NCBI GenBank assembly: GCA_023101885.1
Contig: JALPQD010000137.1
Coordinates: forward strand, 3,286,001 to 3,350,000
Reading direction: 5' to 3'
DNA: 64,000 nucleotides
Source: Typhlomys cinereus
Taxonomy: Eukaryota; Chordata; Mammalia; Rodentia; Platacanthomyidae
Under the pieces are notes generated by a model. The model saw nothing but the letters and a program-made list of their open reading frames with translations, was not told the DNA's origin and did no database searches. The translations under genes were made by a program, and so were the position numbers. Shown here in pieces: positions 44,401-59,400 of the stretch. The stretch's first letter is position 1. The number at the start of each line of letters is the position of its first letter.

Positions 44401-47400
44401 AAAAACAAAAAGCAAAACCCACCCAAAACAAAATTATTTCACAAGTATCTTTCTATAAAGTACATTGAATTGACTTAACAGAAGGAAATACCATAGTGAA
44501 ATTTAAGAAACAAGACTGTAACATAAGACTCTAAGCAGCAGAGTGATCAAGAATACACAAAAGATTCCGTAAACAAACACTAGGTACTTTTGTTTTAATG
44601 GAAAAGAAAACGTTGTGTCTAAAATGTAAACTAATTCTTATACTTGATACATTAAGTATATTTTTAAAGAACCTATGAATGGAGATAGCTCCATGGGTTT
44701 ATATACACTTAGATATTCAGTATTTTCTGCTATATTGCAACCTGCTTTATGTGTTCCCCACAGTTCTGATGCTTATGCTGAGTCTCATGCCTCAGGTTTG
44801 CCTCGAATTACATAACCCAGTATGATGAAGGTCTTATCCTCCTGCCTCCACCTTTCTCCTGATTTAATAATCTTGAGACATACAGTCAGTTTACCATACA
44901 CAAAGTACCTGTCTACTTCTCACTGTAAACACCACAAATATTTATTATCTCAAATGATAAGCCAAGTACTCTTCTATACACAAATTTTTATTAATCTGAC
45001 AGTAAAGGCTAAATGTTTCTTATGTCTATGGACTTGTTTTTTAAAACTTGTCTTCTAACTTTAGGGGAAAAAGTTTCATTGGGTGATTAACTTCTCAACG
45101 AGCTTTCTTAATGAAAAGCATACCATAGAGATGAGTAAATTAAACAGTTGTCTAATAAAAAACTAGAAATACAGAAAAACAAATAGCAAGGAAAAAATTA
45201 AGATGTGTAAATACTATGGTGATGAATATAGATAAGAACAATGTATTATGTTACTGAGAATTGTTCTCAATGTATTTAAATATTATAAACACCAAAAAAG
45301 CAAAATAATACACAACATCTCAATTTTGCCATTATATATTTGCCAAATATAAATAAAATAAAATATATACAATTTTATCTGCCAATTAGAAAATTAAGTT
45401 TAAAGGATTAGGCGATATTGAGCAGCTTAAGTTCATAAAAAGTATTTGCTTTCAATAACATTTAAGTGAAGAATGTAGACTGTTTCCCAATGTACTTTAC
45501 CTTTTATGCTCATATTTTTCTGTTTTTGCTAATGCCTTTCCTGTTCCACTTATTTTTCTTATCTAAGACAAAAACAAAAAATTACTAGGAAAATTATAAG
45601 CCAAAATCTATTTATAATACATTAGAAAGGCTAGAGAGAGAGCTCAGGGCTAATACTCTGTCTCGCAAGCAGAGGGTTCTAAGTTCGATCTCAAGTCTCA
45701 CATAAAAATGCTAGACAGAAAAGCAGAGGTGGCCTGAATTTCTGGTCGTGGTGGGCAGAGCCTGGGAAATCTCAGAGCAAAGCAAAAAGGAGGTAGAAGC
45801 GATCCAGGATGATTCCCAAAGTCACCCTTAGTCCTCCACAGGGACATACAGTGCCCCCCCCCACAGAATATAAGTGCCATAAAAGTTTGTCACTAAGTCT
45901 CCAGTACTACACTAGTGTCTGGTTTATGTAGGAATTTTATAAATATGACTGGTGAGTGAATGAATGGACAAATGATAGGTTTTAATTATTTCAGGGTTTG
46001 TGGTAGTTAATGATTGTCAGCTTGACAGGATTTGTAATCACCTTGGAAATGACCCTCCAAAGAAGGATTATCTAGGGTAGTTTGCTTTTGGCTATTCTTG
46101 TAAAGGATTATCCTGAATAGGTTAATTGAGGTGAGAGGACATACCCTAAAGGAGGGTGGCACCATTTCTTGGATTGGATCTTGATATATGGTGATTTCCT
46201 CACAGCCAACAGCTGCTTTGTCTGAGATCATCAAGATGGGATTTTGCCCTAGGCACAGGTAGCTTCCAATGGGAGGTGATAGAACAGAGATGCCCTCACA
46301 AGTACCCTTACAAGTGCCCTTCACATGTGCCACACACAAGCTCTTCTAAATGCCCCCAGGACTTGAGGTATGCTGAGGAAGGATAACTGGAGCAGGGGAT
46401 TCCATGTATGTAGCCATGGGGCAGCCATCAGCTTCTGATACACACAACACACATACAAATATTTTCTAAAATACATTAGAAGGCTAGTAAGTAGCAATAT
46501 ATCAATGGCAACCTAATTTTTGGTAAAGGTATTAGAAATTGTTAACAAGAAGATAAATTATTAAGCATATTAAATCTAAGCATAACAAGGTTATGTTAGC
46601 AAGGGAAGTGATTAAGCTCATAAAAGTTCACTAGCTTTTGACAGAAAGAATTTTCAACACGCAAGATGTGATTCTTACCCCTCTGTCCTCCAAACTTCTT
46701 AATCTGGCCTCTAGTTTGGCTCTGTTTTCAACGCCCATTGCAGAACTAGAATCCTCACCAAAAGCATCATAACGAATAGCCAAAGCAGTTTTGGCTGCCA
46801 GCATTCGAGAAATCTAAAAGAAAGTACAAATCAAGAGGTAATCAAGGATTTTTTCTAAGAGACAAAACCGTTAATAGTTTATAAGTAGGACTGGAATGAT
46901 GGTTCAGGTGAAAAACTTCTGCCTTAAATGGAGAAGGTCCTGAGAGTTTGGATCCCAGATCCCACGTAAAAATGCTTGATGGAAATGGCAGTGGCCTGTA
47001 CTTACAGGCTTGGAAAACTCCAGAACAAAGCAAAGAGGAGGTAGTGCAATCCAGGGCAATTCCCAAAGTCCCTTGGAACTTCACTGGCACACAGTGCCCT
47101 CTGATACACACACAAACACTTTTCTCTCCAAAGAGAGAGAGAAAGAGAAAGAAAGGAAAGGAAGAAAGGAAGGAAGGAGAAAGGAAGAAAGAAAGTTTGT
47201 AAGTAGAGCCTTATCACTACATATTTATTCTAGGACTTTTATTTAAAAGATTTGGAATTCAACCTCTCCCTCTATCTCTTTCTTCCTTAAACTGGGTTGA
47301 ACTTAGAGCCTAGCTTCATCATGCCAGGCAGGGCCCTACATCCCCAGCCTGAGAGGACTTTTTCAAAATACAGAAACTATATTATGAACCTATGTAATAC

Positions 47401-50400
47401 CAGTCACTTTTTGTTTTTGAATCACTGCCACAATATACTGGTTAACTGGTTATACATCACCAATAACTTTGTGCCCTAAATTCACCCAATATAAGTTGAA
47501 CAGTCCTAAATGTGTGGGTACCTTTTCAAAAAGGTTATGTCTACTGAATTCTCTACTTCTATAAATATACTGTCAATTTTATAAAATCAGTTAAATTGCA
47601 TAAATTTATTCATCTTACAGGAAAATTTAGAAAAGTATTTAACTTAACCAAGCCTTAGTTTTATCATCCCTGAAACAAACATTTATATTTATCATTAAAA
47701 GATCCACTGAAGTTAAATGTTCAACACAGCATATATACAGTATCTAAAAATTCATAAATGTTGTTCAATTTGTTTTCTTGCCACAGGATCAATATCAATT
47801 TCTTCTAATCTGTTAGGTGCATAAAAATATGTATTTTTTAGTTTAAACATCATGCTCTGAAAGAGACAAGATTTAATGTGCATTATAAATAGAAAATGGG
47901 AGAAAAGTGAGTTTAAAAAAAAAACCCACTTTGGAAAAAACGTTAACTCACCTTTCCTTTGTGTTTGGGACTTGTCTGGCCTACAAGTGATGCATGATAA
48001 ATGAGGCCATATTTAGGTGTATCCCGTCTAGATTTGAGAGCTCTAAAAAGTGCCTTTTCTGCTCCAAGAATCTGAACTGTAGAAGCTGCATGTTTGGCCA
48101 AATTCAAAAGAGATCCTTCAAAAGAAAAAAAAAGTTGTTAAAAAACCACACTTATAAACATTTACAGGATTTTGTGATGTTTTGAATCCCCTGAAAACTT
48201 TTGGTGCTACCCCTAGTGCAAGCACAGCAGTGAGGCAAACACCTATGATGCTGACTAGGTTGGATAGTATGTATTTGCCTGAAATGGTATTATTCTCTAT
48301 TCATTAGGCATGCTCATGGGGGTAAGAAATATATATAAATACGTATTTACATAAGCCAACTTCCCCATTCTCTAAGATTTTGAACATCAAATATGATACT
48401 CCTTTATATATCTGTACATGCAGTACAGCAGAGATAGAAGTTAATTCCTGTTTTAGAAATAGATTCAGAAATATGCCTAGTACACACTGAGCTGCTTTTT
48501 TTAATGCTATATAATACTGCTATGTCTATCAAACTGTGGATGAAGATAATGAAAGCAGCCTAAAGGATTACAACCTTACAACCAAGAGTAGCTTAATGGA
48601 ATGTTTGTCTGGGACTGCTTGATGATGCTAAGTTATTCCAGTTTAATAGATAAGAACTTCTGTGATAAATTATAATGTCTTAGTAAGATATTTTAAATAA
48701 ATTCACCATCTGATGCAGACAATTCACTCGATCACTTAAATATGAAAATGCTAATTTTATCCTTATGATAATGGACCACAATTATCTCAGAAGAGGTAGT
48801 GACTAAAGATGCCCTCATTATCCAAAAGGAAATCAGGCACAATAATAAAAATCATCATTGAACATGTGGTCCTTACTGTATAAATTAAAGAAAACTCAAT
48901 ACTTATGTTTACAAATTACAATGGCATCACCTGCATGAGCAATGAGTCGTGCTCCAACCAATTCTCCAACCATGACTGTAACATTAGGTGCAATGGCCAT
49001 CATTCTATTTTGTAGATAGTCATACAGCTGGGTTCTATATTCAGATATTTCAATCACCTAAGATGAGGAATAAAATGAAGAAGTCACAAATACCTTATGG
49101 ATAAAGTGTAAAATTCATGCCTAAAATTCAGGCATATGCCAACAGCCTCAGCTACTCCAGTGACTGGAAAAAATTCCCTTGAACCTAGGAGTTTGAAGCA
49201 AAACTCCATCATAAAAGACAGGCATGGTGGAGCGCACTTGTGATTCCAGTACTCAGAAGGCTAAGGCAAAAAGATTACAAATGTCGAAGTAGCTAAAACC
49301 CATATCAGAGTCTTGTACTATCATAACCAGTTATTTCACAATAAGTTTACCCCTGAAACCCATTTTCTGTAAATGGCCAATAGATTAAGTATACAAACCA
49401 CTTAGGACACTTGAAGACAATGAATGCTGACATCCCTCCCATTCCAATCACTAGATGCTGTCATTCTTTGTGATTCTTATACAGCTTTCTATTGTTTTTT
49501 AAGAAAGGGGCATCACAGACTATATATAAACTCAATCCATAACAGAATTTTTGGTTCCTCATTTGGACATTGATGTTATTACTGCAAATTATTTCACTTG
49601 AGCATATTTTTCCCTCCTAAATACACACAGAAGACGGCATCAGATGAGGTAGTGACTGAACACCTTCATACTGTTGTCAGGTGAACAATGAACATAATCA
49701 TCATTGCCATCAGAAAATCATCAAATACCCAACAGACTTTAAGTGTATTCAATATAGATATACTATACCTGAGTACACAGATGTAGGATATTACAAATAT
49801 CTTCTTCAGAAACCTCTGTGCCCATAGATATCTCTGCGGCTGCTTTCACTTCTGCTTCTACTTCCTCTGGCAGCAATTCAGAAAGTGTGGCAGAGGCATA
49901 GTTCTTCCTGTCGCCTATGGAATGTTTGCAGAGGGTGAAGTAGAATCACTCTTCAACAAATTATATAAAATCCATCAAACAGTCAAAAGAAAAGGTAGAG
50001 AAAAGCCAATGAAAATGGTGCCTAAACAAAACAAAAAAGCGAACAAGTTTGACCTACTAGTTTTCCTTATGTAAAAGATTTTAGAGATAAATTTTCTCCT
50101 AAACAAGAAGGTTCATAAAGAACATACCTCAGAAGGAAATATACAACTATGTTAGGTATAATTAATATAGCAGAAACTCCTTTCCAAGTCCACATTCACA
50201 TACAATTATAGTTGTAAGCATATAATCTACTAATAGAAAATTCAGATAATTACAAGAACCCCCCCCCAAAAAAAAGAAAGAGAGAGAGAGGCTGGAAAGA
50301 TGTCTCAGGAGTTAAGACTGCCTTGCAAGCAGAAAGACCTGAGTTCAGATTCCAAATCCCACATCAGGAGGAAATGGTTTCGGCCTGCACTTCCTGCCTT

Positions 50401-53400
50401 AAAAGGAGACTGGAAAATCCAGAGCAAAGCAAGGAGGTAGAAGCAACCTAGGATAATTCCTGAAGTCACCCTTGATCCTCCAGAGACACAGAGTGCCCTC
50501 TGATAAACACAGACACACACACTGGGGGAAAAAAGTGCTTAAAAGAAAGAGAAAGAATATATCATCGTTTCTGCTGCACTGGACACCACAATCAAAATTA
50601 AAAGTTCATACAGTTTCTGAAATCTAACAGACATGAAATAGCTACTCTTCATAAACTTTTTTTTAATTTTTGGAAACTTTAATAATTATGAGTCATATTT
50701 GGCAATAAAAATTAAGTCAATTTCTTTTCAATGACTTAAAGGACAAAATTACTTACCGACTTTCTGTAAACACTTGCAGTATGTCAAATTATCTGAAATA
50801 ATTTTTCCTAATTCAGGAAAATGCCAGCCGTACCACTCTCTACACCGCATAATGTAGTTGTTTAGTTCTTTATCCAAGTCATCCAACAAGGCTGCAGCAA
50901 ACGAAAATAAAAACAGGTATTTACGAGGCATTTTTATTAGTTGACATGACACAACACCAAATTAACCTTTAACCATTTTCAAATGTACTAACAGTGGCAT
51001 TAGATATGTTCTGGCTGTATAAACATTAACACCATCTATCTTTATTGCACTTTCCTTCATCATTTCCAACTGAAAATGCTACTCATTGAATTACTCCCTA
51101 TTGTCCTCACAGGAACCCCATTACAACTTTCTGTTTTTATGTGTACCTACTCTAGGTACAAAACCCAGACTTCATTTCTTTTGATATAAATTAAGTAATG
51201 GAATTGTTAGTTAAAGCATCTTTTGACAAAGTTATTTATTATTTACTTATTGAATATGTAAGTGCAATTGCACACATGCCATAGTGCACATATAGAGATC
51301 ACTTCTCTCCTTTCATCTTGTAGGCTCTGGGAAATCCATGCTTATCTGGCAAGTCCTTTTATCTGCTGAGTACTCCTACTGGGTCTAAAACATTTTTATA
51401 TTGGAAAATGTCACCCTTGATGTTTCTAAATATTGTTTAATATGGAGAATTTAAAAAGGAGAGAATTTAATAATACACAACCCTAACAGCTTCAATATTC
51501 AGAGAAAAAAGAATGAATCAGTATGTATTAATAATATGGCTTACATTACCTCCAAATAGTCAAAATTATAGTTTCTTTTTTCTGCTTTGTTCTCCCAAAT
51601 TATCTACTATTAATAACTGAAGTTCTAGTTCATCTTTATTTCAATCGACAGAAATAGTACTAATATTTGGAGAAAACCAGAAATAGAGAAAGCAAATCCG
51701 ACACTGCCATGTACTTACAAATTGCCTGAACAATCATTGTGTCTACTTTATCAGCACTGAATTTCAATCTGTATCGAGACAGGCTGGGGAGAAAGTAAAT
51801 AAACTTAGTGAGACAGCACCTAGGCATTTTAATTAACACTTCCTAATCCCCCTCTTTGCATGTTCATTGGTGTATAGGTCTAATGTGGTTAAGTATACAA
51901 GTATGCAAGGGTATGTGTGCAGTCTGAGGTCCACCTTGTTTCCCTGAGTAGGACTTCGACTATCCTGGAGGCTTGCTGGCTTAACGAGCCTCGGGGTTGT
52001 TTATCTATGTCTACCAAAGCTGGGGTTACAAGTACCGACATGCTCAGGCTTTTTTTGCATAGGTTCTGGGATTGATTTTGCTCTCCATCAGAGCTGTGTG
52101 ACAAGAACTTTAGTAAGCTATTCTCACCAATCACTTTTGTTTCCTAAGTAGGAAAATCAGCTAGATATGAATACAGAATCATATTTTCATAACTTTGTGA
52201 ATTTACTGATACTTTTATGTATTCATTGTCTATTTTTTTTGAGACAGGCCTGATCCCTCCTGTTTCCACCTGAACGGATGGGCTTATAGATGTCCAACAC
52301 TGTCTGGCTTGAAAGTATGTAACCATTTAAAAAAAAACCAAAACTAAAAAAATTTATCAAAAAACTTTCCAGCTAAGATTTTTTAAAACATGAATTAAAT
52401 TAGGTATGAAAATAGGACAATACAGAGTAAAACAAAAATCATACATACTAATTCATTTGATTTTTTTTCCACTTTGGTTACACATTAGACCTTTATACCA
52501 TGTAAGAAATATCACAGTTGCAACTCCCATCTCAAAACAAAAAACTATAAATGTTATGTATCTGGAACTAAGAACATCTGAGGTCTCCTTGTTGTAAAGG
52601 ACTATTCCTGTACATTGTAAAGTATTTTCAGTGCCCCAGTCTTTACTACTTAGATGGTAAAGACACTTTACCTAGCCCTTGTAATAACAACAAAAGGTGT
52701 CTTTGGACATTATCAAATATGTCCTTGAGCACATCTGATTGCTCTTCAAAGAACCACTGCTATAACACAAAGTTCTGATCTTGACTCAGTTCTGCTATCT
52801 CTTCTATCTCATTTATTTCAAACTCTTCCTCTTCTCTCTTTCCATATGTGAGTTGCCAGATTTACATGTGGGGGTAGCCACCAAACCATCTTACTGGCGC
52901 CAATATAAAACTTGTTTGAAGACTGAAGAGATGGCTCAGGGGTTAACATTCTGTCTTGAAGGCAAAAAAGATCGGAAGTAAAAATGCCAGTGGAATGGCT
53001 GCAGCTCACAATTCCAGCTCTGGAAGACAGAGCCTGGGAAATCCCAGAGGGAAGCAAAAAGGAAGTAGAAGCAATCCAGGGTGATGCCTAAAATCACTCT
53101 TGGTCCTCCAGAAACACATACGGTGCCCTCTGATAAACACTATATTATATAAAAATATAAAAAGACTTTAGCCAAGATGTTGTTATACTCGTAGTCCAAG
53201 TTCACCTCAAACCTGTGATCCTCCTGCCTCAATACCCAGTTGTGAACTACCATACCCAGTTAAACTGTCTTAGAATGCAAATAATTGTTGCTAGTATTAT
53301 GATTATAGGACTTCTGGTTAACCACAGAACAGTTAGTACAAGTTTTTCCTTGTTCTAAAAACATTAAATATGAGCGTAAAACATTTAAAAAAATAAAACT

Positions 53401-56400
53401 ACACAAGCACAAGAGAAATGTAAACAAGGTATCCAACATCAAAAAAGCAAAGAATTCTTATGGTAAGAATGAAAGTCCAGGCAATAAAGCCAGACTGGGT
53501 AGATTCAGAACATGACTTTACCAGTTCTTTACTAGCCGTGGGCTTCAGTCTCCTCATGCGGATAATCTTCCTCATAAGTTTGTTATAAGGATAAAAATTA
53601 ACAACAAAAAACTTGTGACACTTTAGAATAGTACCGTGAAAATGCTATATATATAAAAAAAGAGCAGACTATTTTTTCAATTCTTACCTGTGGGCCAATC
53701 CAAGACACATGGCTGCCATTTCTCGAGGTTCAACCCCCGGAATTAAACCATCCATTTGTGATCTGATTCCTCTCATAAGTTCATTAACAACAGGACTATG
53801 GATACAGCTGAGATTCAACTTTTCCTACAAGAATGTTTACATTAAAATAAAGTTTTCTTAAAAACCAATCTGTCTTTTTAAAAACTATTGCATATGGGGG
53901 AGGGGTAATGAATGCCATGGTATGCAGGTATAAATCAGAAGTTCATTCTTCGCCCTACCATGGGGGCTTCTGGTTGCCAGGTTTGTGAGCAGGCTATCTT
54001 TAACTGATGAACTACCTCGCTCACACCAACCCTCCTGAGCAAAACAAAAATCTTTTCTGAGTATTGGAATCACAAACATTAGCCATGGGCTGGAGAAATG
54101 GGTGAGGGGTTAGGTTAAAACTCTGCCTCGAAAGCAGAAGATCCTGAGTTTGGATCCCAGGTCCCATACAAAAATGGTGGCAACTTGTACGGGTGGCAGC
54201 CCTAGGAAATCGCAGATAAAGCAAAAAGGAGGTAGAAGCAATGCAGGATGATTTCTGAAGTCACCCTTGGGCCTTCACAGGGACACACAGCCCTCTGACT
54301 GATACACACACACAAAAGGTAAAAAAAAAAAAAAAATTAGTCAAATGGTATTTAACCCAGCTCACATTTTATAAACTTCACAAATAGGGTAAATGTTTTT
54401 TCTGCATCTTTACTTGTCCATTTTAAAGTACATTTGGTAACTTCCTCATATAGATCTACATAGTTCTTGATCATTTCATGCACCACATGTCTGACTTTGC
54501 TTATACTTTCTTTTGTACTTGAATCAGCTTCTAAACACTATTAGTATTTCATCTGTATTTTCGAAAATGAACAGAACACTCAGTGTAAGATTCTGATCCT
54601 TTCTGTAGGAGTTTCATTGTCTGAATGTAAAATATTAATTATGAGAACTACACCAAGTTATTTTGAAGGTTCAGCTTCGTAGTTAAGATGATAATGGTGG
54701 AACCTGATTAGAAGCCATAGAAGAGGAGAAAAAATAAATAAAAGAAGCTATGGAAGAAAACACATGACAATCTGTATGGTATACCCCCCCAGGCTCAACC
54801 TTACCTTTATGACTCCTCCTAACTTAGCATCAGCGACAGCCAGAGGTTCATGGGCTTCTTTTACTATTTTCTTCAAAACTTTCTTCAGTTGCTTATTGAT
54901 TTTGCCCTCCATCAGAGCTGTAAATGCTTTTCAGGAGAAATTAGAGGAATTACTGATAGTTTTTTTTTTTTTTAATTTAAGTTTTAAAGCAAGAGAAAAA
55001 AAACTTCAATGTGAATGTTTTATCAAAATCTATCTAAACGGAGATGCATAATCATTTTGAAGACTCTACCATACTATACGCACGTCTATACTATACATAC
55101 TACGCCATACTATACTGTACTATACTATACTACACTATACTATAATGCAGCCTTATTTTTGCTAATCCACAGCTAGATGAATTGCGCACTTTCATCTTCC
55201 AAATCTCTTTTGATATTTGACTGAGGTTAAATATACTTGATTCTAACATCTGCCACAGCTTATATAGCCAGGCAGTTTGCTTTAAAGGTTCTTGTCATTC
55301 TCCCCAACCTTATCTGTATCCACTTGAATTACAATTGTGGAGGGAAAAAAAAATCTGACTATAACACAGCTTTTGCAGGGGTATTGCACACTTAAGAATT
55401 TTTACATGGGCCTGAGACTCATTCTCTAAAGGCTTTACAGACAGAAACCCCTACCTACCATTACCATAACAAATAAAAGAGGGGAGGGGAGAAACAGGAT
55501 TATAATTAAGGAATTTAGTGACCTAACTATACCATAGCAAGAAAGTCATGATAATTTTAGAGCACAAAGGATTTGAAAGACATTTTTCCCCAGTTTGGGC
55601 AGAAATTTTATGTGTCAAAAAAGAAATTTAAGGTTGCATTGATTGCCAAACCTTTTTGTTCTGATGAATGAAAGTTATTGATGCAAGCCTTAAAGGAGTT
55701 AAATTTTGCAGATATACAAATTTTCCTTAATTTTCTTCAATTAAAAATAATTTGTCAAAATTACTTTCTGCTAGCCTGTTCTTGACTGGTTTTAAAGCTA
55801 ATTTTTAAAAGTACAATGGGATGTGGTTATGCTACTGTGCATTAAAAGCATGTTTCACTCTGGATGTAAGGTTACTCAAAGGAATAAAGATCACAATTAA
55901 ATATATTAAATTTTTTTCTCAGATGGGCTGGAAAGATGGCTTGGGCAATTAAGTCTCTGCCACACAAGCGGAAGGACATGAGTTCAGATCCTGGGCAGAA
56001 ATGGTGGTGACCGTATTTCCAGCCTTGGAAGGTGAAGTGTGGGAAACTCCAGAGCAGCGCAAATAGGAAGTAGAGCAATCTAGGATGCTTCTAGAAGTCA
56101 CTCTTAGGTCTCGACTTAAACGTAATACCTCCGATATACATAGAGAAAATAAGTAAGGGGATGGGAAGAGAGGGAGGGAGAAAGGGAAAGAGGAGGAGGA
56201 GGAAGAGAAAGAGAGAGAGAGAACGTTTAGATGAAAGCTTTTTTTTAGACAGGTCACTATGTAGTACAGACTACCTTTAAGCTTGTAACCCTCCTACTTC
56301 AGCCTCCAAGAGCTGAGATTACAGAAGTATGTAACATCTGACTACTGAATTCTAATCTTTCGTACACTGATTCCTTTCTACTAAAGGTTTTCCTTTTATT

Positions 56401-59400
56401 CTTCCCTTAAATCTTTGTAATAGGAATGTAGCTCGGTGTAGAGTGCCTAGCATAGACAAGGTCTTGGGCCTGATCCTCAGCAGCAAATAAACAACAATCA
56501 AAATTTTAATTAAACAATGAAGTAGAAAATCTCTAACTCTAGATTCTACAATAGATTAATGTTTTATTAACAAACTATGTTCCTTATGTAATGTAAAATC
56601 AAAAATAAAAACAAGCCTATAAATGGTATATAACTTCCAAAACAGTATCATACTCCATCAGTTATAAATGCACAGTTTGGACTGCTTAGTATGGCACTGG
56701 CTCATGTCAAAACTGCCTGCTGGTGAAGTGCTAGCTCACCTAGAATGCACAAAGCCCAGGTTTGAACCCTGACTGCATAAAATCAGGCTTGAGTAGATAC
56801 CTGTCATCCTAGCACTGAGGAAGTACAGGCAGGTTGGCAATACAAAGTCTCCTTCCCTTATAAAGTTAAAAGTCAGTCTGAGCTATCTGACACTTTGTAT
56901 TAAAAAGATAAACTGCATTATAACATATACTACAAAGTTTTGTAATGTAAAAAGGTTTAACTCATTTTTCTAGTAATAAGAAAAGGCACTAAAGAGGTGT
57001 CTATGACTACATTCCTGATAAAATTTGAAAGTGAAGGGGCTGGTGAGAAGAGGTCTGCTCACAAACTATGTTTCATCCGTGGAAGCCAACATGGGAGAAC
57101 TGACTTCTTCAAGTTGTTCTCTGACATCCATCCATGTTTTATGACATATGCATGCCCTCTACCTCTCTAAGACAAAAACATTTAAAGGAATGACAGTGAA
57201 GAAGTTTCTGCCTCATGGAGAGGACTTTCTGCTGCCAGCCTAATATTCAACTAAATCTCCTCCAGTATAGCATTTTCCAATTTACCTTACATTATTTTAT
57301 TTTTTAATGCTGCAGCTATTCATTTATCATTATTTCATATATGTGATGTGTATGTGTGAGTGTGGGCACATTTGTTACGATGTGTGTGAGGTCAGAGGAT
57401 ATCTTTGTGGAGTTGTTTCTCTTTCTACCTTCACATGGGGTCAAGGAATAGAACTCAGGTAGTCAGGTTTTGTGTACCAAGTAAGCTACCTCACCCATCT
57501 CTTACATTTAAAAAACAAAAACAAAACATTAGATAGCTAATTTTAGATACCCCTTTTCAAGTCTCCGTGCATAATCACCTCTAACAGAGAAATACTATTT
57601 ATCTCACAGGACTGTTTCAAAGCTTGTAGTCAATTCATTAGCTATTAATTGCAAACACTTTATAACTGGGCACGGATCAGGCTCATCTATTTAATGTATT
57701 TAATATGAGTTGGTTAGAAATATATCTAAGAGGACTTGAGAGATGGCTCAGGGATTAAGACTCTGCCTCCAAAGCAAAAGGACCTGAGTTCCAATCCCAG
57801 GTCCCATTTAAAAAAGCACCAGGAAAGAGTTACAGCCCTGCTGGTGGATGGAGCCTGGGAAACCCCAGGGCAAAGCAAAAAAGGAGATAGAAGCAATCCA
57901 GGCTGATTCTGAAAGTCACCCTTGGTCCTCTACAGAAACACAGTGCCCTCTGACTCTCTCTCTCTCTCTCACACACACAGGCAAAAATTTTAAAAAAGAA
58001 ATATGCCTAAGAGAATAAAGAAATGATATACAAATAGGCTATTTGGGATCAAGGCCACAGTAATTCACAATTCAAGAGCAAGTCGACCATCTATGTGAAT
58101 AATGCCCCCAAGGATTAAGGTAGTTAACAAAATGTTCCTGGAGATTTGGACTGGGTGAGGTGGCACACACCTGTAATCCAGTACTCAGGAGGCTGAGGCA
58201 GGAGGATTACAAGTTTAAGGCCAATCTAGGCTACACAGAAACACTGTGTCTCAAAAACATTATAATATAACACCCACTAATCTCAAGAGTGGTATCATTA
58301 GTTGTGCTTATGAATGTAAGTGGATCTAATTAATGATATACTTATCAAGAAGCCCTAGAACTATTTATTAATAACTTTTTAATTTTTATGGTAAATAGAC
58401 CTACAAGAGTAGGTAATCTGTTAATATCCAACATACTTGAATGGGTTTCCAATTTTCAAAAAGAATACCATCTATTCCCTGTTTGTACTTATTTGTATCT
58501 ATTTCAAGCCATTTTCTTTCTTACATTCCATCATTCAAGATCAACTATTGGCTGATTAGTGACAAAGAATTTAAATAATTTTATCAGTCTTTTGGATTTT
58601 TCTCCAACACCTAAAAACCAATAACAAATCAAAAACAAATCCAAAAATCCTTACTACCTATTAATTATGCTTGCTATCCCATCATGAAGTATAGTTCAAA
58701 GGCATGAATCATTCAGTCCTTTGCATTTTTTTTTAAATGCATACCATGGTACATGGTAGAGATGAGAGAGAACTCTGAAAAATCAGTTTCTAGAGATTGA
58801 ACTCAAGTTACCAGGTTTGTGAGCAGGTGCCTTAATTCACCTGCTTATCTTGCGGGCCCCAGTATTCTAAATAAATTTAAAAAAAAATCAAATCATGTTT
58901 CTTTAGAAAAACAATTCTTATGGTCCTCTGTAGTTTGTATGACACAAGTATCTTTTAAGAAATTTCCTATAAAAAATTTTTTTTGTCTGTGTGAGTATAG
59001 GTGTGGGACCTGAACATATTTGTTTCCATTTTGTACTTGTTCACTTGCCCTCTCTGTGAAACACCAGACATGCTAGACATAGACTGTTTGACCCAATTTG
59101 TGTATGTGACTATAACAATGACCACTCAGCTCCAAATTAGAAAATACTTAACGTTCTGGGAACCCCCCCCAACTGGAAGAGCAGCCTTTACAGTAACATT
59201 TCACCAACTTTGTCAAGGACAGATTGTGGTCAGAGCAGGTGGAAGCCAGTCACTAACTGTTCAAGGAATTTCAAGGGCCATGAGTAATCCAAGGGGTGCT
59301 AGAAACTGTTTATGGGAGTTGGAGCTGACTTAAGTGTTGATGTCCCAGACCCCTCGGTGCCAGTCCCACCCCAGCACGTACCAGGAACAGCAGAGTGCCA

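Noticed and set aside
50749..50952. 67-codon frame with an ATG upstream of the exon 7 coding block
   Set aside because: The first residues are intron 6 read-through. The real exon starts at 50891 after CTGCAG.
54805..54917. Alternative acceptor for exon 4 after TTTACAG
   Set aside because: It keeps frame with other donors only if three conserved residues are dropped. The GAAAAG acceptor at 54927-54928 restores the full family sequence.
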